NCBI RefSeq assembly: GCF_045679555.1
Contig: NC_092110.1
Coordinates: 4,541,390 to 4,605,389, forward strand
From: Salvelinus alpinus
Taxonomy: Eukaryota; Chordata; Actinopteri; Salmoniformes; Salmonidae
Reading direction: 5' to 3'
Length of the DNA: 64,000 bases
Positions 1 through 10,620 of this stretch are shown here, piece by piece (within the stretch, counting starts at the first letter, position 1; each line of letters begins with the position of its first letter). Made by a program: the position numbers and the translations under genes. The notes beneath the pieces are model-generated. The model saw only the letters and a list, made by a program, of their open reading frames with translations, ran no database searches and was not told the DNA's origin.

Positions 1-1350
1 TGTAGTCACCTGGAATGCATTTCAATTAACAGGTGTGCCATGTTAAAAGTTAATTAGTGGAATTTCTTTCCTTCTTATTGCGTTTGAGCCAATCAGTTGT
101 GTTGTGACAAGGTAGGAGTGGTATACAGAAGATAGCCCTATTTGGTAAAATACCAAGTCCATATTATGGCAAGAACAGCTCAAATAAGCTAAGAGAAACA
201 ACAGTCCATCATTACTTCAAGACATGAAAGTCAGTAAATACGGAACATTTCAAGAACTTTGAAAGTTTCTTCAAGTGCAGTTGCAAAAACCATCAAGCGC
301 TATGATGAAACTGGCTCTCATGAGGACTGCCACAGGAAAGGAAGACCCAGAGTTACCTCTGCTGCAGAGGATAAGTTCATTACAGTTACCAGCCTCAGAA
401 ATTGCAGCCCAAATAATTGCTTCACAGAGTTCAAGTAAGACACATCTCAACATCAATTGTTCAGAGTTGACTGTGTGAGTCAGGCCTTCATGGTCGAATT
501 GCTGCAAAGAAACAATTACTAAAGGACACCAATAAGAAGAAGAGACTTGCTTGGCCAAGAAACATGAGCAATGGACATTAGACTGGTGGAAATCTGCCCT
601 TTGATCTGATGAGTCCAATAATGCGATTTTTTGTTCCAACCGCTGTGTCTTTGTGAGACGCAGAGTAGGTGAACGGATGATCTCCACGTGTTCCCACCGT
701 GAAGCATGGAGGAGGAGGTGTGATAGTGGTGTGGGGGTGCTTTGGTGGGGACACTGTCAGTGATTTATTTATAATTCAAGGCACACTTAACCAGCATGGC
801 TACCACAGCATTTTGCAGTGATACGCCATCCCATCTGGTTTGCGCTTAGTGGGACTATCATTTGTTTTTCAATAGGACAATGACCCAAAACAAACCTCCA
901 GGCTGTGTAAGGGCTATTTGACCAAGAAGAAGCGTGATGGAGTGCTGCATCAGATGACCAGGCCTCCACAATCATCCGACCTCAACCCAATTGAGATGGT
1001 TTGGGATGAGTTGGACCACAGAGTGAAGGAAAAGCAGCCAAAAAGTGCTCAGCATATGTGGGAACACCTTCAAGACTGTTGGAAAAGCATTCCAGGTGAA
1101 GCTGGTTAAGAGAATGCCAAGAGTGTGCAGTGCTGTCATCAAGGCAAAGGGTGGCTACTTTGAAAAATCTAAAATCTAAAATATATTTTGATTTGTTTAA
1201 CACTTTTTTGGTTACAACATGATTCCATATGTGTTATTTCATAGTTTTGATATCTTCACTATTATTCTACAATGTAGAAAATTGTAAAAAAAAAAGAGAG
1301 AAAACCCTGGAATGAGTAGGTGTGCCCAAACTTTCGACTTGACCTGTATT
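1..1350 (+). mobile_element. Tc1-like transposon relic, family 1, left end cut by the window
   Basis: This is a degenerate Tc1/mariner element read on the plus strand. The right end, about 1305-1348, carries the degraded terminal motif 'GAGTAGGTGTGCCCAAAC' followed by 'TTCGACTTG', and the left terminal repeat lies outside the window. Transposase remnants are visible in different frames: an N-terminal helix-turn-helix piece around 275-478 and a C-terminal catalytic piece at 918-1109 containing 'SDLNPIEMVWDELDHRV', which includes the last acidic residue of the D,D34E triad. Frameshifts and stops separate the pieces, so no active transposase is encoded. Copies of the same family lie at 17590-18300, 40937-41745 and 45003-46487. 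Confidence 0.88.
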
Positions 1351-3663
1351 TATAAAACATTATTTGATAAAACATTGAATTTGGCCTTACTGATATTATG
1401 ATATTACCCCTTAGAAACGCATTGAATAACTGATTTATACAGTACACAGAAAAACAGATAGTCCAAAAATAAATCAAAAGGAAGTATGTTCTGAAGTGGT
1501 TGTCCTATATCTATGAGATACAAGAAAGCGCAGGGAATTTTATTATGTCGAAATGATCTGTATAGTTTTGACATGGAAATGCCCCATTCACTTCCATTCA
1601 TTTTTCAGCCCGGTACCTGGTTACCTTCAGAGGAGTCCCATGACGCGCGTAGGGGTCGTAGAGTAAAACGGAGAACACCATCATTTGTAGGCCAAACCAT
1701 TCAAATGCTACAGACGTTTTCGTGAGAAGACCGATTATAGGGATGTCTCCCGTTCTGACAAACAGTGGATATATCTCTGCCACCTTCCACCGCAGATCAA
1801 TCTTAATTTTTTATGGGGATTGTTGTATTATGCTAATTAGACTCTAGGGGATATTATTAAAATATATCTGAAGTCAAAGGTGTAAAAATATCGAGCTTTA
1901 GGCCAAACGGGAGACACTTTCCAGAACATGTTGGCTTGTTTTGCATGCCAGTTTGTTTAATGCTATGTTTACTTATTCCAAATATTTCCCTGATTGTAAA
2001 TGCATGTGAAAATCAACGCTACCTCCAAAGAAAATGCCATATGGTCAAAAATTGTAACTCTTGACATAATTATCAATTGAGGAGCAAAACGTTGATGCGT
2101 TTAAGACAATTATGGTTTTCCACTCAGAATTGGACCCCCCTTGATTAACATTGGATTCATTTATCACATGCCTAGAACTTCATCTGAAGTTAACAATTCT
2201 ACCTCTTGTTCCTCAACTAAAATATCCTCAACTAAGGTGGTCTAATGGCTATAGTGCACTGATAGTCTCGAAATAATGAGGGTATATACCACACAGGTTC
2301 TATAGGCGGTCCTAAATATATTTTTGCATTTTAAATGACAGTAAATAAGGGAAACAAACGCGCAAACTCAAATATGATTGCCTTGAGATTAGGAACTAAT
2401 TGCTTTTGGGTTGGTGGAGACTTGGGGAGTATAAAGCAAGGAGGACTTGCCGGAGTTGTACAATGTGTCTGTCTGAAGACAAGTCTTAAAGAGAGCAATG
2501 AGAGCACACACGCTTCCAACAAGTCATTCTGAACAGCTACAAGCTCAACAAAAAGACCACACACCGCGCGCCACAGACATGGTAATAATGTAAGCTTGAG
2601 CCTCTCAGAGCTCATCCTGAACAAAACCACACCAACAAATACTTCATAGAACGCTGTTCTGTTCTATCTGACGCTGCAAAGGGGGTCGTTTGAAAATGCC
2701 CCGAATTCTCACTGAATTAAAGTTTTAGGGAAATGGTTGGACTTTAGGACTATAGTACCAGATCCCAATAAAAAATAGATATTGAGTTAGCAGACAGAGG
2801 ACTGAATCTCTTTGGAAGTTGAGAAAGCTATGGACACTTGGGGATTTCTCTCTTATAATAGAGCTATAGTCATAATTCCATGTAAGTATGTGTGAAATAT
2901 TCAGACTCATTTCCAATCCACGAGCGGCGTTAATGGGGTCAACTCATGTGCTCCAGTGTATATCAAATAGCCTAATCGTGTATTGAAATGGACAAAGAAT
3001 TGGAATGTGTTTACTCAACACAATGAAAACGAATAAAGTATTGATACAATGTTAATTAGCCTATATCATACGGGTGGTAGATGGGTCGATTAAACAAGCA
3101 AACTACACCAGTTTACAGACAACGGAGATCTCCTTTTACGCCTTTTACGCATGTCGCTATAGAACGAATATAGGACAGACGTCTTATACGGTTGACATTT
3201 TCCTGGCAGGCATATATAGACTGCCACACAGACGGGATGTAAATGCTTAGGCAAAAGGGAAGAACAATGCTGAGGGTTAGAGGTTGCCGTATATCATATC
3301 AAACATCAAATTGGGCTACCACAGAGCAAATAGGCTCTATGCCCAGAATGCTAAAGGCTTGTGAAATATAGTTTATATAGAAAATAATCGACGAAAAGCC
3401 CTATTGGTTGAATGATCCACTATCAGTGAAAATTAGAGCGCCATTACAATCAGTGCCTCGTTAAAATCCTTGCACTGCTGCGCTTTGACGCAGGGTTACG
3501 ACAGACGTCTGGTGCTCTGTTAATTCCGTTGACTGTTCCTGACATTCGATTAGTAGCCTATATTTCAATTAAATGTTAGTCTATTCGTGAAGTCCTAAAA
3601 TCTAAAAAAACCCAACGCGTATTCTAAACAATATTTAGCGAGATAAAGTGAACCGTGTAATGC
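1351..3663. other. No gene seen
   Basis: AT-rich unique-looking sequence downstream of nkx2.1. The longest open frames, about 100 codons, show no recognisable domain and no splice-supported continuation. No repeat I recognise. Confidence 0.5.
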
Positions 3664-3755
3664 CACTGGGCACACACTGGTTGAATCAACGTTGTTTCCA
3701 CGTAATTTCGATGAAATTACGTGGAATAGACGTTGAATTGACGTATGTGCCAGTG
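3664..3755. repeat. Short foldback element, CACTGGGCA family
   Basis: The ends are CACTGGGCACA and TGTGCCAGTG in inverted orientation. The centre is a perfect hairpin at 3696-3726, with 14-base arms TTCCACGTAATTTC / GAAATTACGTGGAA around a 3-base loop. Longer relatives are at 5127-5396 and 31867-32139. No coding capacity. It is most likely a non-autonomous DNA transposon (MITE); the superfamily is not assigned. Confidence 0.75.
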
Positions 3756-5126
3756 GGATGAGACATCTGTAACTGAGCCGATAGATGTACCAGCGACTTG
3801 TTTTACAGCCAGGGCAACCTCACTGCGCCTGTGCCATTATGGTGCAGCCGATGTAATGGGAAGCTGGGTACGCTAGGCTATTCACCTTGTGTCGAAGAAA
3901 GCTCTTGCTCAAAAACCCCATTGGGACCAAAGGCGTGCTTCCAACAATGGCTTGTCATAGCCCAACGCTACAATGTAGCCAGGACCGGGCAAGCGCATGC
4001 ACAACCACCTGTGTCATTAGTCTTATCAAAATCAATAAGCTATATTGAAACTAGGTTAATAATCCATTTAGGTCAAATGCACAGTATTGAAAATAGCATT
4101 GCACTAAATTTGAAGTGTTTACCATTGGTTGGCATGAGTCTGAAACGCTGATGACGTAGGATGTTTGCTTGTTTGAAGTGTAACTCTTGTGAGAGCTCAT
4201 TAAAACACAATAATCGAGTTTACAACTATACTTTTCTCCACTTGACAGAAGTGTTTGATGAGAGTATTATATTGTTCTTCATATGTTTGCACAATCTGCT
4301 GCTTTGAATCAGCCTTTTGATAATTGGTAAAAGACGAGCTCATGATTTCTGTCAAGTGTCTCAAGTTTAGGTATAAATATTCTAAAGATCATAACGCAAA
4401 TATCCTGTCATAATGCATGAAATAAAGAGAATATATGGTAACCGTGGGCGTCGTATAGCATACTGAAATATTTATTTAGGGGCCCAGTGCGGTTAAGACT
4501 AAAGTATTTTGCAAAAGCACTTTGGGTCGTTGTTCAATCGCTTAGCATTTGCAGGGGGGAGCACGTATTGGCTATTTTGACATAGCCTTATCAAACAAGT
4601 AATTATATAATAGCCTTATCATAAAGACTACAAAATACTTGCAATTCCCATAATATCACAGTAAGAAATCATATTAATATTAATAATATTAATAATCTAT
4701 ACCAATAGCATATCATACTATTAGTTGCAGGAAGTATGTTACATCAAGGTAATTACCAGCTAAATTACAAGAGAACACACAGCTAGTCCTTCTACACGAT
4801 GGACCTATGGGTCTGTCTCACACAATTCATTTGAAATGTACCATTTATATTCTGGAGTATGTTAAAAACCTTTTCGAATCAATTAAGAACCGCAAAATCT
4901 CTGCCTCACGGCATGCAAATGATATGACGCGCTAGAGCCAAACGCATGAACATACTCAGTCAAAATAATATCCTATTCGATAGGTCTAGATTTAAGTCTC
5001 CATCCCTGTGCAAGGCTGGTCATTTCATATAGTTTAGACTCGGGTCACTCTTCTACAACATGTTTACATTGAAGTTTGCAACAAACCCCCCAAAAATGCT
5101 GATAAAGAGACTATAAAATAACCTAC
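3756..5126. other. No gene seen
   Basis: Unique AT-rich sequence. A 117-codon open frame at 3798-4151 has no recognisable domain. A low-complexity ATTAATATTAATAAT stretch lies near 4675-4695. Confidence 0.45.
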
Positions 5127-5396
5127 TGGGCACAGACATCAGTTCAACATCGAGTTTTGATTTACATTTGGTTGAGTTGTCAACAAACGTGAATTCAACG
5201 TGAAATCAACAACAAACGAACCATGTCATTGGATGTTGGTTCAAAGTTGGGTGAAAAAATAGGAAATTCCCTTAAGTTGGTGACTTTTTGCAAATCCACG
5301 TTTTCCACGTTGTTTCAAGTCATCACATTTTATTTTATTTTTATTTTTTTAATAATGTGGAAGCAACGTTGATTCAACCAGTTTTTGCACAGTGGG
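5127..5396. repeat. Foldback element, CACTGGGCA family, longer copy
   Basis: It begins ACTGGGCACAGACATCAGTT and ends CAACCAGTTTTTGCACAGTG. Internally it carries the family's reiterated 'TTCAACGT' and 'CCACGTT' words and a T-rich interior. It matches the copy at 31867-32139 over most of its length, which supports a mobile family rather than a local duplication. Non-coding. Confidence 0.72.
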
Positions 5397-6265
5397 AAAT
5401 AGTGACCAAGACCTACGTGCTGTAGATTTAGAACAATTCAATAAAATAGGTAGGCTATCAAAAGTTTTTGGTGCAAAGCCTATAGGTTAAAAGCGACTTA
5501 TCAATAGGCCTACCACGTAAAGAGTGGCCATGGACACGCTATTTTCCTTTCAATTCCAGTTGACTGATTGATTATTGATAAACGTACGCCTACCTCTGAT
5601 AAGAAGCGAAGAGATTTGTCTTGCGAAGTTATTTGAGAAGAATACAGTTGTTTGGGCAGGGATTTGAACGATAAGACTTCCTTTCAGCCAACGCGTGTTT
5701 GATCCCCACTGTTAAAAAGAACGCCTCCGGGCCTCACCTAACTGACTCACCCAAACCAGAAACACACAGGCGCGCAGCCGAGAATACAAGAAAGTTAGAA
5801 CCAAAGGGCCGCCGATAGCATACAATGACCTGGCCTGGGTTTACTCAGCGTTATCCAAGTGAGATACTGTGTACACAATTACCCATTAGCTTAATATACG
5901 ATTTGTGAAGAGCCGCGGTTTGTAGGAACGGTCACAGAGCTCCATTAACCATATTACTCACAGTCTTGATTGTAGCTATAATAAACGTGACGGAAAAAAA
6001 ACGTGGAATTGGGGTCGAGCTCTTACACGCAAAAGTTAGCATTAGGCTAATAGCAATGTAGGCTAGTCTACCAAGCAAGCATATTGTAACAGCAATTTGG
6101 ATTACACCTAGTCAAGGAACAGGTTTTCATTCGTCATGCATTGCTTATAAGCCGATTTTGTGTGCAGTTAACATAGGCTATTCTAATAAAACAGCAAAAT
6201 AATGTCGGTATAAAATGAGGCGTACTGAATTGACAAGCTAAGGTGGGTTATAGACACTATTTTGT
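5397..6265. other. No gene seen
   Basis: Unique sequence 3' of nkx2.1 with no convincing ORF. It contains one TAGGCCTA palindrome at 5505-5512. Confidence 0.4.
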
Positions 6266-6267
6266 GG

Positions 6268-6460
6268 CAAGTAGCCTATTGTTTAGAGCGTTGGGCCTGT
6301 AACCGAAAGGTTGCTGGATCGAATCCCAGAGCTGACAAGGTAAAAATCTGTCGTTCTGCCCCTGAACAAGGCAATTAACCCACTGTTCCCCGGTAGGCCG
6401 TCATTGTAAATAATAATTTGTTTTTAACTGACTTGCCTAGATAAATAAAGGTTACATTTA
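6268..6460 (+). mobile_element. tRNA-derived salmonid SINE
   Basis: The 5' part looks like a tRNA: 'TTTAGAGCGTTGGGCC' followed by a B-box-like 'GGATCGAATCC' near 6317. The 3' part is the tail shared by salmonid SINEs and their partner LINE: 'GGTAGGCCGTCATTGTAAAT', then 'CTGACTTGCCTAGATAAATA' and 'AAGG'. Sister copies lie at 17400-17590 (plus) and 50185-50345 (minus). The A-box end is degraded, so this is an old copy. Confidence 0.85.
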
Positions 6461-6628
6461 AAAATTACAAATAATCTCATAATAATAATAATAATAGTAA
6501 GTTGAAGATGATGTTGTTAATATGCCTATATCATTTTCTGAAAACAAATTGTCAAGGTTTCTCGTAGGCCTATATCTTCTTCTCTGAAACAGTATACAAA
6601 TCAATTTCAATAAATGGATCTGAATTAT

Positions 6629-6647
6629 TTTATTTCCATAATTTATT
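6629..6647 (-). terminator. nkx2.1: Candidate nkx2.1 polyadenylation signals
   Basis: Two AATAAA hexamers on the minus strand (TTTATT at 6629-6634 and 6642-6647) lie about 625-640 bases beyond the nkx2.1 stop codon. They are the first good signals downstream and would give a 3' UTR of roughly 0.65 kb. The actual cleavage site is not known. Confidence 0.35.
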
Positions 6648-7270
6648 AATAGGATTGTTTGGCTGTATTTAAGTAAAATATCTATATAAGTTACAAGTAA
6701 ATAAAACGTACAAATACCGATAGAACTAAAAGAACCAGCAACAAACCATCAAAAGCATAAAAACTTTGTACAACAGATTGCTAAAAACTAGGCTATATGT
6801 TCAATTCAAAACTCTTACAGAAATATACAAGCTACGTTTTACATGAAATCTATTATAAACCAGAGCCTTCTGTGACAAAAGTTGAAAAGCACCCACAGTT
6901 TTTCTATTGAGACCTTAGCCCAATGACCTACACACAGGAGAAGGCCTACCTCTTGACGTAACCCTTTTTATACCTTCTCAGTATAATTTACATAAATAAA
7001 AATCCACCTTCAAGGCGAGGCTTGAAATCGCATGTACTCAACACTTCGTCTTTCAAGTTTCTTTCTTCCCCTCCTACTGTCCGCGTCCAACAAGGCTTTA
7101 CAAAAGAGTAAATAACATTTTAGAAGAGCGTCAACCAAATGTACCAAGCGGTGTTGTTGAAAATGTATACAAAGTAACCGAGTTTGTTTGTTTGTCTGTT
7201 GAGGGACTTTTTTTCTAGCAAAAGCTTTGACAACAGTGTTGTTTGTTTGTGATCATAGTTTGTCTTGCTG

Positions 7271-7938
7271 TCACCATGTCCTGCCATATAAGAGAGCAGA
7301 ACACTGCAGGGCTGTCCCGTACTCGGCGCTGGATGAGTTCAGGTGAGAGAGACTAGCTACCTGGGTCTGGAGAGACGGCGGGCTGGCCGAATGATGTGCT
7401 AGGTCTGGAGAGTGATCTGCGCTAACCACCTGCTGGCCCTGGTGCTGGCCTAGGCCTGAACCATTACTGGACATGATCATAACATTGGCCCCTTGCTGGT
7501 GGTGTGTCTGGATAGTAGTGGTTGGAGTGTGGGCACTGCCTTGGCATGGCTTGCCGTCCTTCACCAACACCGGCACGGCCACCCGCCGAGGGGACTGCTG
7601 CTGACAGGAACTAGTATCCTGTTGCATCTGCTGCTGCGACACTTTGTCCTTAGCTTGCCTCTTCATCTTATACCGGTGGTTCTGGAACCAGATTTTGACC
7701 TGGGTCGGGGTGAGGTGAATCATGCTCGCCAGGTGCTCTCTCTCGGGCGCCGAGAGATACTTCTGCTGTTTGAATCGCCGCTCGAGCTCGTAGACCTGAG
7801 CCTGAGAGAACAGCACGCGTCTCTTCCTTCTCGGGGCGCTTGACAGCGGGCCCATGCCTTTGCCGACATCCGCGAGGGAGCCGAGGCTGCCCATACTGCC
7901 CATGTTCATGCCCGAGGAAGAGCCCATGAAGCGGGAGA
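7271..7938 (-). CDS. nkx2.1: nkx2.1 coding exon 2: homeodomain and NK2-specific domain
   Basis: This exon encodes the C-terminal two thirds of thyroid transcription factor 1 (TTF-1), a nuclear homeodomain regulator of thyroid, ventral forebrain and lung or swim-bladder precursors. The acceptor reads TTTCTGCTTTCAG/TCTCCCGC. Joined to exon 1 it restores the family sequence 'DPRFSTISRFMG' across the junction. In the 344-residue product the homeodomain is about residues 159-218: it starts [10 protein letters not shown] and its recognition helix contains [13 protein letters not shown], with the NK2-class tyrosine at position 54. The NK2-specific domain [15 protein letters not shown] follows at about 240-255. 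The protein ends in the conserved LLYGRTW. Glutamine-, histidine- and serine-rich linkers are shorter than in human NKX2-1 (371 residues). The related nkx2.4 is disfavoured because the neighbours are nkx2.9 and pax9. Confidence 0.97.
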
Positions 7939-8755
7939 CTGAAAGCAGAAATAGGCCAGTGAGATGATGATGATTATGATAACAATAATAATAATAATGC
8001 TATTATTATAACGCTTCAATACCTTTAACCATCAAATAATACACAATGTGAATGAATTGAATTTAAAACGTGTAGGAATATGACCCTTCGGTAAAAACTG
8101 ATGGTAATATGTTCATGTCACTCACAGGTCTGTCTCCTAATGGACAAATGACCTAACCATAATTAGTAGCCTATTTTAACGGAATTATATCGTTTATATA
8201 TTTAGTGCAATCAGATGAATAATAGGCTAATAACTCATTCGATACACCCCCACATGACAGGTGCATGAAACTTCTGTAGGCTACTCACAATAGAGCAGAA
8301 ACCAGCAACAGGTGTCTGTGTTATATCTATACAGAGTGACAATAATCTTAAATCAAATAGACTATTAGAAGCATCAATCTTGACCGCGGGAGCCCAAATG
8401 TATCAACAACTAAAAAGTGAAGGACATTTTCATGGTGATGTCAGCTTTATTTGAAACATGTTCCTATATCCATGGTAAACATGATATTGGTAGACTGGCA
8501 AAAAGGCACAGAGTGGGTCACGAAATTGGGTGATTAACAATGAATATACCTAACACTCCCTCTTAGTGAAACAATAGCCTGTCAGTATCGATGCAAAAAC
8601 TGGAAACAATAACAAAGAGGTTCAGTCATTTCTATCGCTAATTTCAGTGCAGACCCGAGCATATGGCTCTAGTGTAGACTAGCGTGCGTGATGATGCGTA
8701 ATAAAAAGCTATACCCTCAGCTGTTCGGCTTCATGCAGACTAAAGGTATACTTAC
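7939..8755 (-). other. nkx2.1: nkx2.1 intron
   Basis: An 817-base intron with canonical GTAAGT donor and CAG acceptor, in phase 1. It is AT-rich with an AAT-type short repeat near 7980-8000. No transposon is recognised. The motif TGCGTAAT near the donor (about 8695) recurs near the other two genes. Confidence 0.9.
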
Positions 8756-9122
8756 TCGTGGAGAATCGCGGGTCTGTGTTGGCTCCGTACCAGCCGGTGG
8801 CAGTGGCGCTGCCTCTCATACCGTCCTGGTAGGGCGGCAGGTCGCTCATGTTGCCTAGGTTGCCGTTACAGTAGCCCCCCATCGCGGTGTGTGACAGCTG
8901 GGACACCCCTGCCGCCGTCATGTGGTACGCTGCGGACACAGTCCCGTTATGGCCCATGTGGTGCTGCTGCATCGCCGCCTGAGACACCTGCGGTTGCCGG
9001 TAAGACGCGAGAGGTGCCCCTAAGTTGTTATTCTCCATACTTACTTTCTTGTAGCTCTCCTCAAGAGGACTCAAGATATCGGAAACAGAAAAAGGAGTCG
9101 TATGCTTAGGGCTCATCGACAT
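8756..9122 (-). CDS. nkx2.1: nkx2.1 coding exon 1: N-terminal region with TN motif
   Basis: This exon encodes residues 1-122 plus the first base of codon 123. The start is placed at the ATG at 9122, giving [20 protein letters not shown], the conserved NKX2-1 amino terminus. Its context, ACAATGT with A at -3, is good. The frame stays open upstream for 38 codons, but the apparent earlier start at 9236 is TTG, so it is not preferred. The TN (tinman) motif [18 protein letters not shown] lies at residues 9-26 and is known in the family to contact Groucho-type corepressors. The conserved blocks [15 protein letters not shown] and [19 protein letters not shown] follow. The donor CACGA/GTAAGTAT at 8756/8755 is canonical. 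The exon is intact, with no stop or frameshift. Confidence 0.97.
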
Positions 9123-9480
9123 TGTTCTGGGGCTGGTGGAGAGGGGAGAAATTAGAAGGCTAGGCAATCTCTCCTTCTGTTTTTTTGGGGGACCAAAGCC
9201 CCTCTCTCTCTCTCTCTTTGGTTCCTGTTGACTCAACGTCGATCCTTGCTAGATGAACACGTAGGTAGGAGAGTCGACTGAAGTCCGCCTTAATTGCATT
9301 GAGTGGGAGCTGAGCTGGGCTGAGCTTGGTGCTGCTGGCTTTCGTTTGTTTTAGCAGGGTGCCAGGTTTAAGTGTAGCATCAGAGGCGGGGCATCACCAA
9401 CTAGGGCAACAATACAAAGCAGCTCTATCCTCCTCTCCTTTCAACCTCCTTGCACCCAAAGGCATAATTTGACTTACATG
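9123..9480 (-). promoter_or_regulatory. nkx2.1: nkx2.1 5' UTR and proximal promoter region
   Basis: Sequence immediately upstream of the ATG. A polypyrimidine CT run (9203-9218) sits in the presumed 5' UTR. A GC-box-like GAGGCGGGGC lies at 9383-9392, and an NK2-type site TTAAGTG at 9368-9374 could allow autoregulation. I see no TATA box. The transcription start is not determinable by eye. Confidence 0.4.
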
Positions 9481-9611
9481 TTGGCCAAGCTACAGCATGC
9501 GCTCTGCAGCTTCCCTCCCACAAATCCATAAACCAAAGCCAATGCACGCACATTGGCTACCTGTGTATTATAGGCTATTGATAGTAGATAGGCTACTTTT
9601 AGTAGCAGTAG

Positions 9612-9835
9612 GTACATTTACATTTACATTTAAGTCATTTAGCAGACGCTCTTATCCAGAGCGACTTACAAATTGGTGCATTCACCTTATGATATCCAGT
9701 GGAACAACCACTTTACAATAGTGCATCTAACTCTTTTAAGGGGGGGGGGTTAGAAGGATTACTTTATCCTATCCTAGGTATTCCTTAAAGAGGTGGGGTT
9801 TCAGGTGTCTCCGGAAGGTGGTGATTGACTCCGCT
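9612..9835. repeat. Widespread teleost interspersed repeat fragment
   Basis: It begins with repeated ACATTT words and 'AAGTCATTTAGCAGACGC', and continues 'TCTTATCCAGAGCGACTTAC'. The remainder includes a run of G and 'GGTGTCTCCGGAAGGTGG'. I recognise this as a high-copy fish repeat, but I do not assign its class. Truncated at the right. Confidence 0.7.
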
Positions 9836-10012
9836 AGGTAGGTTTGTTTGTTGTGTTGTGGTTGACAAACATGCAGCAGTATAATGATAGCAGTGGGCAC
9901 AAGCACCACAATGCACTTTATTAACTGTAGTGATGTCTACGAGGACCTCTTGATGAAAAGGGGCCTAGACGGACTTGAGAGTCTCATAGCTGGGGAACCC
10001 ACCCCGATCACT

Positions 10013-10122
10013 TCCCAAATGGCACACTATTCCCTATTTAGTGGACTTATTTTAACCACGTTTCACTGCTGATGGTCAATAGTGCACGATAGGGAATATA
10101 AGGGCGCCATTTAGGACACAGG
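10013..10122. repeat. Short palindromic MITE-like element
   Basis: The arms TCCCAAATGGCACACTATTC (left) and GGCGCCATTTAGGACAC (right) are inverted versions of one another, with ATTCCCTAT / ATAGGGAAT further inside. This matches the common salmonid foldback with GGCACCCTATTCCCTATATA ends. Non-coding. Confidence 0.65.
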
Positions 10123-10349
10123 CTCTGTACTCTGAGAAAAGCTTGAGTTGAACTAGTGACTTTTAATGGGCGTGAGAGGCTTCTGGTTGATTGCAGACGT
10201 GTTTGCAGTATGCTCGCATCTTACTCAAACACGCAAAAGTGCACTTGCTCTCTGCTACAAGGGAGGAAAATTGACGGATAAGTAAACAAATACACATCCG
10301 CGTGTTAAGTGGCAGCGCGTGAATGATTAACCCCTTCTCTATTTGTTAT

Positions 10350-10620
10350 CATTAGTTGGGCGCGAGGAGAGAGAGCAGCGTGTCGCCCCAAATCCGGATG
10401 CTCCCGCTCGTCTCGTCGTCTCGGATCAGAAAGCCATGCAGCCAGTCAAAAGAAAATGCGTTTCAGGAGAGGCTCTCTTGTAAAGTTAACGGCGCTCAAG
10501 TACCTGTACTCTCCTTCTGCAGCAGTAGGCAGGCAGGGAGAACCACGTCACACGCCAGGTAGCACTCCTCAGTGAGCCGCCTCTCGCCCCGATGCTCAAG
10601 GAGCCATAATGGTCTAACTC
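10350..10620. promoter_or_regulatory. CpG-rich segment 1.2 kb upstream of nkx2.1
   Basis: A locally GC- and CpG-rich block (several CGCG, TCGTCTCG and CGCC words) in otherwise AT-rich DNA, upstream of nkx2.1 on its strand. It could be an upstream alternative promoter or first exon, as mammalian NKX2-1 has, or an enhancer. A 68-codon open frame inside it is not convincing. The function is inferred only from composition and position. Confidence 0.25.

Noticed and set aside
3798-4151. 117-codon ORF
   Set aside because: No domain, no splice or codon signals; compatible with chance.
6268-6350. Functional tRNA gene
   Set aside because: Only the B-box-like part and half of a cloverleaf are recognisable, and it is joined to a SINE tail; it is a SINE head.
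9123-9236. 38-codon N-terminal extension of nkx2.1
   Set aside because: The apparent start at 9236 is TTG, not ATG. The conserved family start MSMSPKH at 9122 has a good context.
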